NCBI RefSeq assembly: GCF_027595985.1
Contig: NC_073303.1
Location: 183,501,470 to 183,565,469, forward strand
Direction: 5' to 3'
Length of the DNA stretch: 64,000 nt
DNA from: Sorex araneus
Lineage: Eukaryota > Chordata > Mammalia > Eulipotyphla > Soricidae
Position 1 is the first letter of the stretch. Each line of letters opens with the position of its first letter. Positions 1 to 11,200 of this stretch are shown in pieces. A program made the translations under genes and the position numbers. The notes under the pieces are model-generated. The model had not been told where the DNA came from, searched no databases, and saw only the letters and a list, made by a program, of their open reading frames with translations.

Positions 1-365
1 CAGTGGTGCCACCAATCTTATGCTGGGGTCTTTGAACTTTTACTGGGGTCCCCTACAAACATTTCTCTAGGGTTAATATAAATGTGATCTGACATATAAC
101 AGGCCAGATTCAAGTCCACCCCCATTTCAACTGTGTGAGGACGAAGACATTTCCCCAACCTTCCTCTGCAGGGCCAATGCTGTTATCTCCCTCTCAGGAT
201 TGGGAAGGATGAAATAGGTCACCAACACCAGAATATGTGAAAAAAAATTATAACAGCTCCCTCTAAAGCAACCCTATTTTTCACTTTTGCTCTGGAACAC
301 ACATGTGTGAACCCTGTTGTGACTAGAAAGTTGCCTAGGTCAGAAGCCATTCAATGTGTGTCTGT

Positions 366-610
366 AGCACTGTAGTATTGTTGTCCCATTGTCCATCAAT
401 TTGCTCAAGCGGGCACCAGTGATGTCTCCATTGTGAGACTTGTTACTGTTTTTGACATATTAAATACACCACGGTAGCTTGTCAAGCTCTGCCATGCATG
501 CGGGATACTCTTGGTAGCTTGCCGGGCTCTCTGAGAGGGACAGAGGAATCAAATCTGGGTTGACCGCATGCAAGGCAAATGCCCTACCTGCTGTGCTATC
601 GCTCCAGTCC
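366..610 (-). mobile_element. B-type tRNA-derived SINE
   Basis: On the + strand the element reads from the body ('cccattgtccatcaatttg') to the tRNA-like head ('gtgctatcgctccagtcc'), so it lies on the minus strand. It is nearly full length. Confidence 0.8.
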
Positions 611-974
611 AGTATATATCAGTGGCTAGAATTCTGTCTGTCCTTGAGACTTATTAATGGACATGTGAAGCAGACACTGCCTGGAAATTGCAGACATTAG
701 AGAGTGAATAGGGAGAGTGAAGGAGGAGTTTGTCTATTTGGGAGTTAAGATTCCACAGTATATTATTTAGTGTGTTATTAAGGGTCCTGATGTCACTTTT
801 CAAAACTTGGATTCAAAATACTCTCACTCCACTCAGAGTCGGTGAAAACTCAGCTGTGGACTCATGTCTCAAAATTCTCTGTGATCATTCTCATGGAAAT
901 TTCCTTCTCATTTGAGCTTTTAGGGGTTGAATACATGTTGTTGATGTCATCATTTCACTCTTTTTCATTGGTCA

Positions 975-1140
975 GATATTTTTCTTTTGTTGTTTATTGG
1001 ACCACGGGAGTTGTGATCAGGGCTTCCTCCTGGCTCTGAAATCAGGCGTCACTTTGGGGAGGATTCAGGGGAGCTTGTGTGTGGGCTGATCCAAATAATC
1101 AGGGTGCAAGGCAAGTGCCCTATCACCTACATTATTTCTC
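975..1140 (-). mobile_element. Old A-type SINE
   Basis: Diverged minus-strand copy. The A-rich tail appears as T-rich sequence near 980, followed by 'ggctctgaaatcaggc' in the body and 'gcaaggcaagtgccctatc' in the head. Confidence 0.5.
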
Positions 1141-1195
1141 TGTGGGAAGATAATCTTAACTTGTAAAGGACACCTCTGTTTAGGGCCAAATGGTT

Positions 1196-1352
1196 GTGGT
1201 CATATCCCATGCTGCTTAGGGACTTCTCTAGGCCTTGTGCTTTGGGGTCACTCCTGGAGGTGCTCAGTGGGCCATGTAGTGCTGGGGATGGAACAAGGAT
1301 GGTTGCAAGCAAGGTGAGAGCTTTAACTCATATATAATTGCTCTGACCCCAG
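1196..1352 (-). mobile_element. Old A-type SINE
   Basis: Diverged minus-strand copy with recognisable pieces 'ggggtcactcctgg', 'gggatggaac' and a head end near 'attgctctgacccc'. Confidence 0.45.
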
Positions 1353-2400
1353 GGCACGTGTCTTGATTAACAGTGATGAGTCATGTGGTCTCATTATACT
1401 TGCTACACATATGTGTAACATTCTCCATATAACTCAAAGGGTTTGGGGCAGTCTTAGAAAGATCATTATCTCCAGATTTTTCTCAGAGCAGTTCTTAAAC
1501 TTTTCATTTTGTTTCATTAGTGGGCACAGAAATGTTTTCTAAGAGAAAGCTATTTGTTTCCTTTTATTTTATGCATACCCACAAAGAGAAAAAAAGTGAC
1601 ACACTTGTGAAAAGTTAGTGAATAATTGAGTCATTATAATGAGTTTAGAGCTTATAAAATGTTTGGAAATTGAAATTATGGGATATCAAAACTCCAATAA
1701 CTTTACAATATTCTTTTTTAAAAGTAAAATGTTATTAAAAATTTAAATGTATATCTTCTATGATGCTAAACAAACATTTGCATGAGATATTCCTACTCCT
1801 TAATGTGCTCCAAAAGAATGATCTACTGCTGCTCAAAATTTATATTTAAGACTATTTAAACCTGCTCTCTGAAATTAGTGATGCTTGATCCAGATGTTTT
1901 GTAGTGGTGGAGAAATAAGGAACAAAAAGCCTTTCCAAGCAGTCCCTTCAAAAACATTCTCACTAGCTAAAAATAAATACTTAAAAGTGGGCTTTTCTGG
2001 CAAATCAAAAGCTATTAGAATAAATATTAAGCAGCCCTAGCTAATGATTGTGGTCATTTTAAATTGATATGTCCTATCCAAATATTAGAAACTCTGTATT
2101 AGAAAAGCTGTGCCATCAGACTGAGGACATGGCTATTGTTGCAATTTTCATCTTCCAAAGTACTAAAATCATAGGACTTCCTCTTGCCCATAATGGCTTC
2201 AAGAACTTGTTGGCTTTTGAGGCAGCACAACCATTAGAGACATTTGGGAGACTGCTGATATGAGGACATTATATCTAGTATTTTGCAATCCACACCTACT
2301 CCTTCCTAAAGAGGGACCTTTCTATGAAAACTTCTGCCCACATGAACATCCAGGAGTCAGATGGCATAAAACGAGAAAGGTGCTCGCATTCAAAATCTTG

Positions 2401-2575
2401 TCCTGGGTGGGGGAGATGGTGCAAAGACCTGGAGTACACGCTTTGTCTGCAGGAGGCCTGGGTTCCATCCCCAGCCCTGCATAGTTCTCTGAGCACTATT
2501 AGCATGACCCCAAACAGTGAGTACTCCCAACACAGTGCTGAGTGTGACATCTCCAGGCAGGAAAAAAAAAAAAAG
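2401..2575 (+). mobile_element. Old A-type SINE
   Basis: Plus-strand copy. A tRNA-like head with 'ctgggttccatccccag' (box B-like) is followed by the A-type body and a poly(A) tail at about 2562-2575. Confidence 0.6.
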
Positions 2576-3270
2576 AATTGTAGAATACAAGGAACAGGTC
2601 AGAATTCTATTTTGCAGACACTTGGAGAACTGATCTAGGAAGTGAGCCACTGAGGACCCATAGGTTCCATATACACAGCTGCTAGAATATTCTGCAAACC
2701 ATCTCTGAAAGGACACCTTACTCCTCTATTTGAACTATTATATTCTAGTCACCCTTCCAGTTATACATGCAAGATAATATTTCATTACCCCTTCCATTTA
2801 TGCATGCAATCGTTATTACACTCTATACACAGGTCTATCTCTACATCAACTGTCTTACAAAGCCACATCTAGTCATCTTGTTTGACATGTTTTATAGGAT
2901 GGAGCAATATATACCTTCATTGCCTTCAGGATTTATCAATTTTCAATATTTCATTCAAAAGTCCAGCAGTGTTAGAGACACTGCTTTGGACATTTAGCTA
3001 ATGACACAAAATCCATACCTCCCTTAAGATTTATTAATTGCTCAAGGCCCCGTAATAAATCAGTACTTTTAGTGGTTATAAAGAGAAAAAGGTGCTAGAA
3101 ACAATTTTAATAATTTTGAAATTCTACATTCTCCAGTAGGGTTTATTTAATAACCTTTAAGTTCTTTCCAAGTACTTAAATATAGTTTTCCATAGACTTG
3201 TCTTTATTGAAGTAGGTTATACTTTTCCAAATTTCTTCAACACCCACAAAATAAACCCATAAAATAAAAA

Positions 3271-3425
3271 GGGTCCTGGAGAGATAATACAGTGGGTAGG
3301 GTGTTTGCATTACACATCGTCACCCTGGTTTCCCTTCAGGTACCCTACAAGGTCTCCTGAGTACAAAACAAGAGTGATATCTGAGCACTACTAGGTGTAG
3401 CCCCAGAACCCCAAACAAACAAACA
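3271..3425 (+). mobile_element. Old A-type SINE
   Basis: Plus-strand copy beginning 'gggtcctggagagataatacagtgg'[abridged family head] with an A-rich (CAAA) tail. The body is short and diverged. Confidence 0.55.
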
Positions 3426-3538
3426 CAAGTAAAACAAACAACACCCCAACAAACTCTACTGACACTTCTCAACAGCTATGCTGTCAGGCAGAGGCAGATG
3501 AAATGCTCAAGATTGTTTTTGTAATGCTCAGGGAATTT

Positions 3539-3795
3539 AGAAGTTCCTGGGTGACTGTCACTGTCATCTTGTTGCTCAAGTGGGCACCAGTAACGTCTCC
3601 ATTGTGAGACTTGTTACTGTTTATGGCATATTGAATACACCATGGGTACCTTGCCAGGCTCTGCCACGTGGGCGAGATACTCTCGGTAGCTTGCCTGGCT
3701 CTCCGAGTGGGGCGGAGGAATGGAACCCAGGTCAGCTGCGTGCAAGGCAAACGCCCTGCCACTGTGCTGTCGCTCCAGCCCAGAAGTTCCTGGGT
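3539..3795 (-). mobile_element. B-type SINE with 14-bp target-site duplication
   Basis: Near full-length minus-strand B-type element (3553-3781). It is flanked by the perfect direct repeat AGAAGTTCCTGGGT at 3539-3552 and 3782-3795, which marks the insertion. Confidence 0.88.
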
Positions 3796-3945
3796 AGATC
3801 ATTAAAATAAAGACCAGGAAAGGCAATGAGAGAGTGTCTTAGTAGATATTAAAACAAATTTTATCCTAATGTAAACCACAGGTTTGTCCTGATAAGGGAA
3901 TACAAAGAAATACATACATTCATCTCCAGAAAATTCCCAAGGATT

Positions 3946-3948
<3 letters not shown>

Positions 3949-3992
<44 letters not shown>
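3949..3992. repeat. (TG)n microsatellite
   Basis: An uninterrupted TG run of about 22 units, 0.6 kb upstream of the CHODL TATA box. Confidence 0.97.
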
Positions 3993-3994
<2 letters not shown>

Positions 3995-4581
3995 GGTTTT
4001 CTCTGGAGTTACAAATAGTGGGATTGGATTGCTACCCAAATACCCTCCTGAATTTGCACTTGGGGCTTTATTCCTGTGGCCGTTTATTCCAACAACCTGC
4101 TTGGAACTCATTTATGTGCAGAGTCTAGGTGTGGGGGTAGGGGTGGCGGACGAAGGGGGAAACCTGGCACATTCTATAATCCCCCGAGCAGATTTTTGGC
4201 TCCCTTTCCGCCAATCCATCTTAAATAGTGCCTAGAGCTCCACATCTCCCTATACCTATGATCAAGCAATTTAGCACAAAAAGAGAAAAGCCCCATAACT
4301 TGGCATCCGCGTGGACATTAATCTTGGAGAAAACCAAATGGATCCAACTTTTAGCAGACTTTAATGGCAAAGCTGTCACATTTTACATAAATGAGTATCG
4401 GGACTGGTAGCGAACGCAGAGGGGACCTCCTTGGAGCCAAGAGGAGGAGGCGGGGCTGCTGACTGGACTGTTTGCAAAGTGGCTCCAGTTTTGAGGGGAG
4501 GGGCTGCGACAGTCGGCAGGACAGAAGGAGACGAAGCAGTTAAACATGATGAGTAGCGAGGGGCTGGGACCTCGGATCCGG

Positions 4582-4589
4582 TATATAAG
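4582..4589 (+). promoter_or_regulatory. TATA box of CHODL
   Basis: TATATAAG lies in a GC-rich context about 400 bases upstream of the CHODL start codon. A start site about 30 bases downstream, near 4612-4615, would give a 5' UTR of roughly 370 bases. The TATA match is visible; the start site is inferred from normal spacing. Confidence 0.7.
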
Positions 4590-4612
4590 GAGCCTCCAGC
4601 GCTGAGCGGCGG

Positions 4613-4983
4613 CTGCTGCTGAGAACCTCGGGGCGCAATTGGCTCAGCCAGCCAGAGGCCAGAAGGGGAGTCAAGGGGGTCGATGCAATCCAAATAGGGG
4701 CGCTGCCTTGCCTCAGCTAGACGCAGGGCTCCTGAACTTCCCTTTCACTCTCCCCAACTCCGTCCCCTCCCTGCATCCCGCGCGCGCCCGGGCCACCAGC
4801 TGCACGTCGGGCTCAAGGCGATGCGCCCCAGACTCCGGATCGCTGGGTGCCAGCTGGAGTAGGGACTCGGGGAGAGCGGGGCTGTGCGTTTCCGAGCCGA
4901 GGCTGCACGGGGAGCCCTCCTGCGAGGCCCCCGACACCACCACCTTCGCTCTTCGCCACACCTGCTGCTGCCGCCGCGTCGCG
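4613..4983 (+). other. Inferred CHODL 5' UTR with two short upstream ORFs
   Basis: GC-rich leader between the inferred start site and the CHODL ATG. It contains ATG triplets opening short reading frames at 4683-4697 (5 codons with stop) and 4821-4862 (14 codons with stop). The frame of the main CDS is open upstream from about 4639 but has no in-frame ATG. Confidence 0.5.
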
Positions 4984-5062
4984 ATGAGTCGCGTGGTCTG
5001 GCTCCTGCTGGGCGCCGCGCTGCTCTGCGGCCACCGAGCCGCCTGCCGCCGGGTGGTCAGCG
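4984..5062 (+). CDS. CHODL: CHODL coding exon 1 (signal peptide)
   Basis: Codes for residues 1-26 and the first base of Gly27: MSRVVW, a hydrophobic leucine/alanine core, then a CRRVVS stretch. The ATG has G at -3. The donor GTGAGT begins at 5063. An Arg-Ala-Ala stretch near the signal cleavage region differs slightly from human. Confidence 0.95.
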
Positions 5063-5146
5063 GTGAGTCGGGTGGCGGCTCTCCGGGGCGGGTGGTGATG
5101 CTGATGGTGAGGGGGATACCCGTGCGGGTCTAGGGGCTGGGCGGAG

Positions 5147-5202
<56 letters not shown>

Positions 5203-8200
5203 GTGTGTTGGATTCTCCAGTCCATCGCCTAAGCTCATGATGCACGTGCGCGCACACACTGAGAAAAGTTGATTTTTTTTTTTTTTAAATTTTTGCCAAA
5301 GTGCTTGTTTGGAGAGCTTAGGCGGCGAGCTCTAGCTTCATGCCGAGCGCTTTCAGCCTTTTTGCCAGGAGTCTTTCACCCACTTTGTGAAAGAGTTGGC
5401 CACAGCGCATGGGCTGGGCACCTGCAAACGGGGCGGGGTGCCGCAGTAGCAGAGGGAACCCAGGCGCAGAAGACTGGCTGCAGGAATGCCACCCCCACCC
5501 CCGCACCACCCCCCCCCCCCTTATCGGGCTTGGATCCATCTCAGCCCTGGCGCTCGGTTTCCTTGGTGGACTTCTGATCTCAGACCTGTTCCCTGGCGAA
5601 TTGCAGTTTACTTCCCCCACCCTTGGGCGCACAGCCTTTGTTCTCAGGAGGACTGACAAAGAACAGGAGACGCACCGGTGTGCATGGTCCCAGAGTGTGC
5701 GCTGCCTTTGCAAGCTTCATTCCAATCTGGGGACTGCTCACAGAAGGAACTCAGCTAGAGTTGGGGTGAGGCGCGGAGGGGGAGCGACTGCAGGATCCTG
5801 GACACTCCAGGAACGCAATTAAGTCTATGGAGAAACCAGGGAAATGTCAGGACAACCAAGCTCTCAACCAGTTTTTATGCTTTTTCTAATTTCTTCGTTC
5901 ACTGTTCTCCGATCGAACAGTTTATATTGCGTTTACCCTCTTTACTTTCGGGGCGATCTCTCCAAGAAAAGCATGTAGAGTCTCACGCGTCTTAAAAGAA
6001 AGACTGGGACCTTCCATGAAGGCTGAGCGCTTGCTCCCACTATTGGAATGACTCGTGATGCTTATTTAAGCGTGGCGATAAATATTTGTTGAATGTGGGC
6101 GTGTGCTTTCATCACGGGAAGTTTTTACAAATTCCTCTTCACATGCTGTGCCTCTGTCTAACAGGTGTCATTAGAGGTAGAGTTAAATGACAAATGACAG
6201 CAACTTAATTAGTAGTGAGGCCAGACCTTTGGAAAGAGGCATATTAAGCTTAATTGTCACTGATCTTCCCCTCAGCAATATGTTATGTTCTGCATCTTCA
6301 GGATATAATTCTTCAATGTCTTGTTATCAATCATTTCCCAGTAACTTTCAGCCCTCTGGAGAGACAGTGGAATTAAATTCATTGTGAAATGTCATTTGTA
6401 AAAAAAAAAAATAATGTGGCTCACATTAGGGGCAGGGGAAGGAAGCTAATTTTATTTATGTTAAAAACACACACACACAACTTTACAGTATCAAATAAGG
6501 GTGTCACAGAAACCAAACAATACGTTCCTTTCCTCCCCGATTTAACTGGAATGAAAAGTGCACTATATCAACTGATCTGCATGTCTGAATCACTTACTTA
6601 ATGGATTTAGAATTTATCAAATTTATTATTGCAAGTAAGAGAATAGCAGATACTATGTTTTGGGCATTGGTATTTTGAAGTCATAGAAATACACCACTGA
6701 TTTAAATAGTATCATTTTTATTGTTTGGGCTTACATTATTTAATTTTGCAAAAGAAAGGGGGGTATATAAATTAAATATATATGTTTATTCTGATATATA
6801 AAATGCCAACCTAAAATGTTGACCAAAGTTTATTCTTTTGTTCTATTATTGCACAAATCACTGCCAATATTTTTCTGTGTTGTTCTATTTTTTTACAGGA
6901 ATCTTGTAGGTGACATCTGGAAAATTTCTAATTAACTGAACATGATATATTTGATTTAGCATAATGATGTTTATTTGATATTAAAACAATTACTTAGTTA
7001 GATTTTTAAATGAATAATTTAGCTGTCCATGGCCATAAAAATCCCCATTTAAATGTAAACATCTTAAATTGATTTGTGATTTATTTTATTGAAGACTAAT
7101 TTTTTAGATTATATGTTTTAGGCAGAATAAATGTATTCAGAGCACTCTAAAACTTAAAATTTTGGAGAAAGTGAATCTAATGTTTTTATGGTCAGTGTTA
7201 AGTTTTAAGACGTGCATCAACATTTTCATGCCACTAGGGACAGTTTACCAAATTTCAACTCAAATACCTATTAACTGAAATAAGCATTTTGGGAGAAATT
7301 ACTGAAAACAAACTTACCTAAAGTATATGAAGTTCATTTTACATTTATTAATGTCAAAAAAACTTTGGTGTATTCGATATGCCAAAAAAAGTAACAACAA
7401 GTCTCACAATGGAGCCCTTACTGGTGCCTGCTAGAGCAAATTGATGTACAACCCGATGACAGTGCTACAATTTCTATTAGTAAGCCAGTCATTTACCTTC
7501 CAACCTCAACTTAATACTTCATAGAAGCTTTTGTAATTTTAGTACCTTAAAATCGTTAGGGGACTGGAGCAATAGTGCAGTGGGTAGGACACTTGCTTTG
7601 CATGCAGCTGATCCCTGGCATCCCATTTGGTCTCTTGAGCACTGCTAGGAGTAACTCCTGAGTGCAGGATTAATCCCTGAGTATCACCAGATGTGGCCTA
7701 AAAAACTTTAAAAAAATCAATAATATGCTTTCTAATATTTTCAAATCATTACACTTTTGAAAATGAAAGCATTGCCTCTTAATGAAGTGAATACTTTTAA
7801 TAAGAAACATTAAAAATATTATAAACTTTCCTTTGCAATTTAGTAGCATGTACCAACAACAGAAATTTATTTTGATATTAGTGACTATAATTTGATGTAC
7901 AATTATATGACTGAAAATATACAGCTATGAAGATGATAACAGGAATATTTAATGCATATATGGTTCGAGGTTTGAGAAACTTCTGGAATCCTAGAACTAA
8001 CCTGGTTTGTTACTGAGCCTGGTTGTGTAGGCGATATTTGCAGGGGCTATAATAATTTAATTTTGTGCATTGAAACTGATTAGATAATGACAAATTCCAT
8101 AGGACATAAGTAAGATGTTCATCATATAATACGGATGCATCATAAAATGGAGTGTTAAAAATTTGCCTCTAAGCTGAGTGAATGTGAAGAGTCACACATA

Positions 8201-11200
8201 TTAAAAACTGAAAATGTTTTGAAGCAATTTCTTTCTTTCTTTTTAACTTCAATTTTTTAGTATGCACAGCAGTGATCACCTGAGTATCCTGCAAATTGGC
8301 ATTAATGTAACTTCTGGTACCTTCAAATATATCTGCAGAACACATTTTAATTTCTACTTAGTAAAAATGTCATGGATGTTATTTAGGAGACTGGGTGATT
8401 TAGAGAGCACACTTTGTAATCATTCAAATGTCACTGAATATTGCAAAATCATAGTTGGTGATGATAGCATACAAGTTAACATAGTAGCATGAGTAGCATG
8501 GGAGACTCAAAACTGCTGAGCAGGTCCAAGCTGATGGTATTATTCCATGACATCATCAAAAGCATAAAGTGATGACACTGCAGTTTTTCCAAAGATGCAA
8601 TTACTTTAAGTATCTCTTGGGCAAGAAAGGAACAAATTAATCTCATTACCAGTCATTTCATCCACTAGCCATTTATCATAAACATTTCTCTTAACTGTTT
8701 TTCATCATTTTATGCCTTTGTTTTTTTTAAAAAAACACTTTTATTTTTCATCATTTCATGGTCTGGGTTTTATGACTTTTCCCCAAAGATGGTAATACCT
8801 ATTACATTAACGTTCAAAGAGGAATAACATTAACTAAAGAGGCCCAACATGAAAATCCAGATAATACTCTTAATAACTGTGTTTACTGTGAACAACTGTC
8901 TTCACTGCTAGCTATTTCGTTTGGTGGATATTTTTATAGAAAATGTGTTTGGTCAATATTTTTATAGAAAATTTCCAAGATTTTTTTTCACTCTTGTAAT
9001 ATGTGTTCTTTCATTGTTGTAACAGGTTGATATAATATATAACTCAATATATAACTCAGGATGGTATAATATATCACTCAATAATTCAATTTACATTCCT
9101 TGTTACAAGGGGGAAGTCAGCCTGAACTTTTCTTGTCTGATTTGGAAAATAAAAAGGATGGACAAGAAATCATTAAGGACATATCTCTGAACTAGAAGAT
9201 GCTCCATTATTAACCTTGTGTATGAATGTTTGTGTAATAAAATACCTTTAAAAATTTTTTATTTTATGTACAGTGATTTACAATGGGCTGGAGCAATAGC
9301 ACAGTGGGTAAAGCATTTGCCTTGCATGTGGCTGACCCGGTTTTGATTCCACCGTCCCTCTCGGAGAGCCGAGCAAGCTACTGAGAGTATCTCGACCCCC
9401 ACAGCAGAGCCTGGCAAGCTAACCACAGCGTATTTGATATGCCAAAAACAGTAACAACAATGTAGACGTTACTGGTGCCCGCTCGAGCAAATCAATGAGC
9501 AACGGAATGACAGTGATTCACAATATTGATAGTGGCAGGGCTTCATGCATAAAACGTGCCATCACCATCCATTTCACTAGAGTGTCAGCATCTCTCCACC
9601 ATCGTTCCAGTGTTCTGCCTCCAAGAAGAATCAGTGAAGTTCTTCTTCACTGATTATTAAGTCTATTATGATCTTAGATCATTTTAGAGATGGTGATATC
9701 AGCTGTGTGTCATACTTCTTCAGCTGGGAAATTCCACATGCTTTCAGAAAGGGGAAAAACTTGTATTTATTTTCAGTTCCAGTACTAGAAAGAAGCATAT
9801 AGGGGCTTCAAGAGGAAGTGAATACTTCCATGGTTCTATTATATGTATTCCAAAGTTCCATATTCGTAATTATATGAATATACTGATTGTTTTACTGGAA
9901 TTTCAGTACTGAAATATTTAAATTCTTTCATATTTAAGACTTACATCTGACCACACATCTAGATCATGTCAACAAAAATAACTAGAAAGAAATCTCTTAC
10001 TCTACCATTTTTCCTAAAAATCTCATTAGCTCTTCCTGTTTGTAGAAATATAGGTGGAAAAGCTCTTAACTTTATCATCAATAGTCCAACAATCAGAGGA
10101 TATTTATTACCACAGACTTTGTGTATTTAGTTATTTTTAGAACAAATTAAGACAACATTAACATAATAAAATTGCTACTTCTGAAATTTTCTAGCTCATA
10201 AATATTCCACGTGCAATGTTATCTAAATATAACATTAAAAAGTGAGAAAAAAGGAGGTTCATGTGATCTCAAAATATGAGAAATGAGGTACACATGATAT
10301 TTTTCTAAAAGATAAGACTTTATAGAAGTAGCAGGGTTACTTCAAGAAGCTCCATGTCAATAGAACATTCTGGTAATTAGAGTAACATTTGTTTTCCAGC
10401 TCTCGGAGTTTCACTCAAAGGGGATCAATTGAAATGGTCACAAGTGGTTCAATAACTTCCTCTTCTGATTGCTGCAACTTGGATTAACTTTGCACAAAGA
10501 AGTGGCTATCAGTGGCCAAATTGAACTAAGTATAAAGAAACTCGAGGTCCTCTTTTAATGATAATATATTAACCATAAAAATTGGCAGTGCAATTTTAAT
10601 ATTTGAAAAATTGTTTGCAAGAGCTAAACTGAACTTTTGAATTCAAAATCAGTGAGAACAATTGACAATCACTACACTTTGCAGGTAGTATCTATCTGTA
10701 TTAGATTACTGGTCTTGGTCTCATTCCTTTAAGAGCATTTAGATATACAGCCACCACAATTCCCCAGGATGTCTGCATCTTTCCATCATTAATAAGCAAA
10801 GAGAAAACACCTCACACTGAGATTAGTTAATTGTCTTCAGGGCCCATGGAGTAGTAATTACTTTAAATATACTTCCTGTTCTTAAAATGCTACTATTATT
10901 TCTCTACTGAGCAACATACTGGTGTCAAGAATTTCCACATGACACATGAAGCTCTGTTACTTATTTAATTTGGAAGACTAGTTTTTACATTTATAATGAA
11001 TGAATGAATCAATGAATAATCAATGAATCCCCTAAATTCTTACCATTTGTTTAGTGTTAGCACATATGTGTAAAACTGTATTACATTTATTTTTAACATA
11101 TAAGCAGACACTTTTAGCATATAAATAGTGTTCATGTATTCTCTGAATATGATATGCTTTTGCTTTCTAAATATGTCTTACTCTGGGGCTGGAGTGATAG

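Larger units (their letters stand above)
1..4440. other. Upstream flank of CHODL, no gene seen
   Basis: I see no coding exon or RNA gene here. The stretch holds SINE copies of several ages, listed separately, and a TG microsatellite at 3949-3992. The remainder is AT-rich unique-looking sequence. Open frames in it are short, unspliced and mostly overlap repeats. Confidence 0.6.
4440..5110. promoter_or_regulatory. CpG-rich promoter region of CHODL
   Basis: Base composition changes abruptly from AT-rich flank to GC-rich sequence with many CpGs, through the TATA box, the 5' leader and exon 1. GC-rich, CpG-bearing sequence continues in patches to about 5830. CpG density was judged by eye. Confidence 0.7.

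Noticed and set aside
4639-5133. 164-codon frame spanning the CHODL 5' leader and exon 1
   Set aside because: It begins with TTG rather than ATG and runs through the exon 1 donor into intron 1. The real product begins at the ATG at 4984 and is spliced at 5062.
4813-5259. 148-codon minus-strand frame opposite CHODL exon 1
   Set aside because: It is a shadow of GC-rich exon sequence plus the GT repeat, which gives a His-Thr run; it shows no gene signals.
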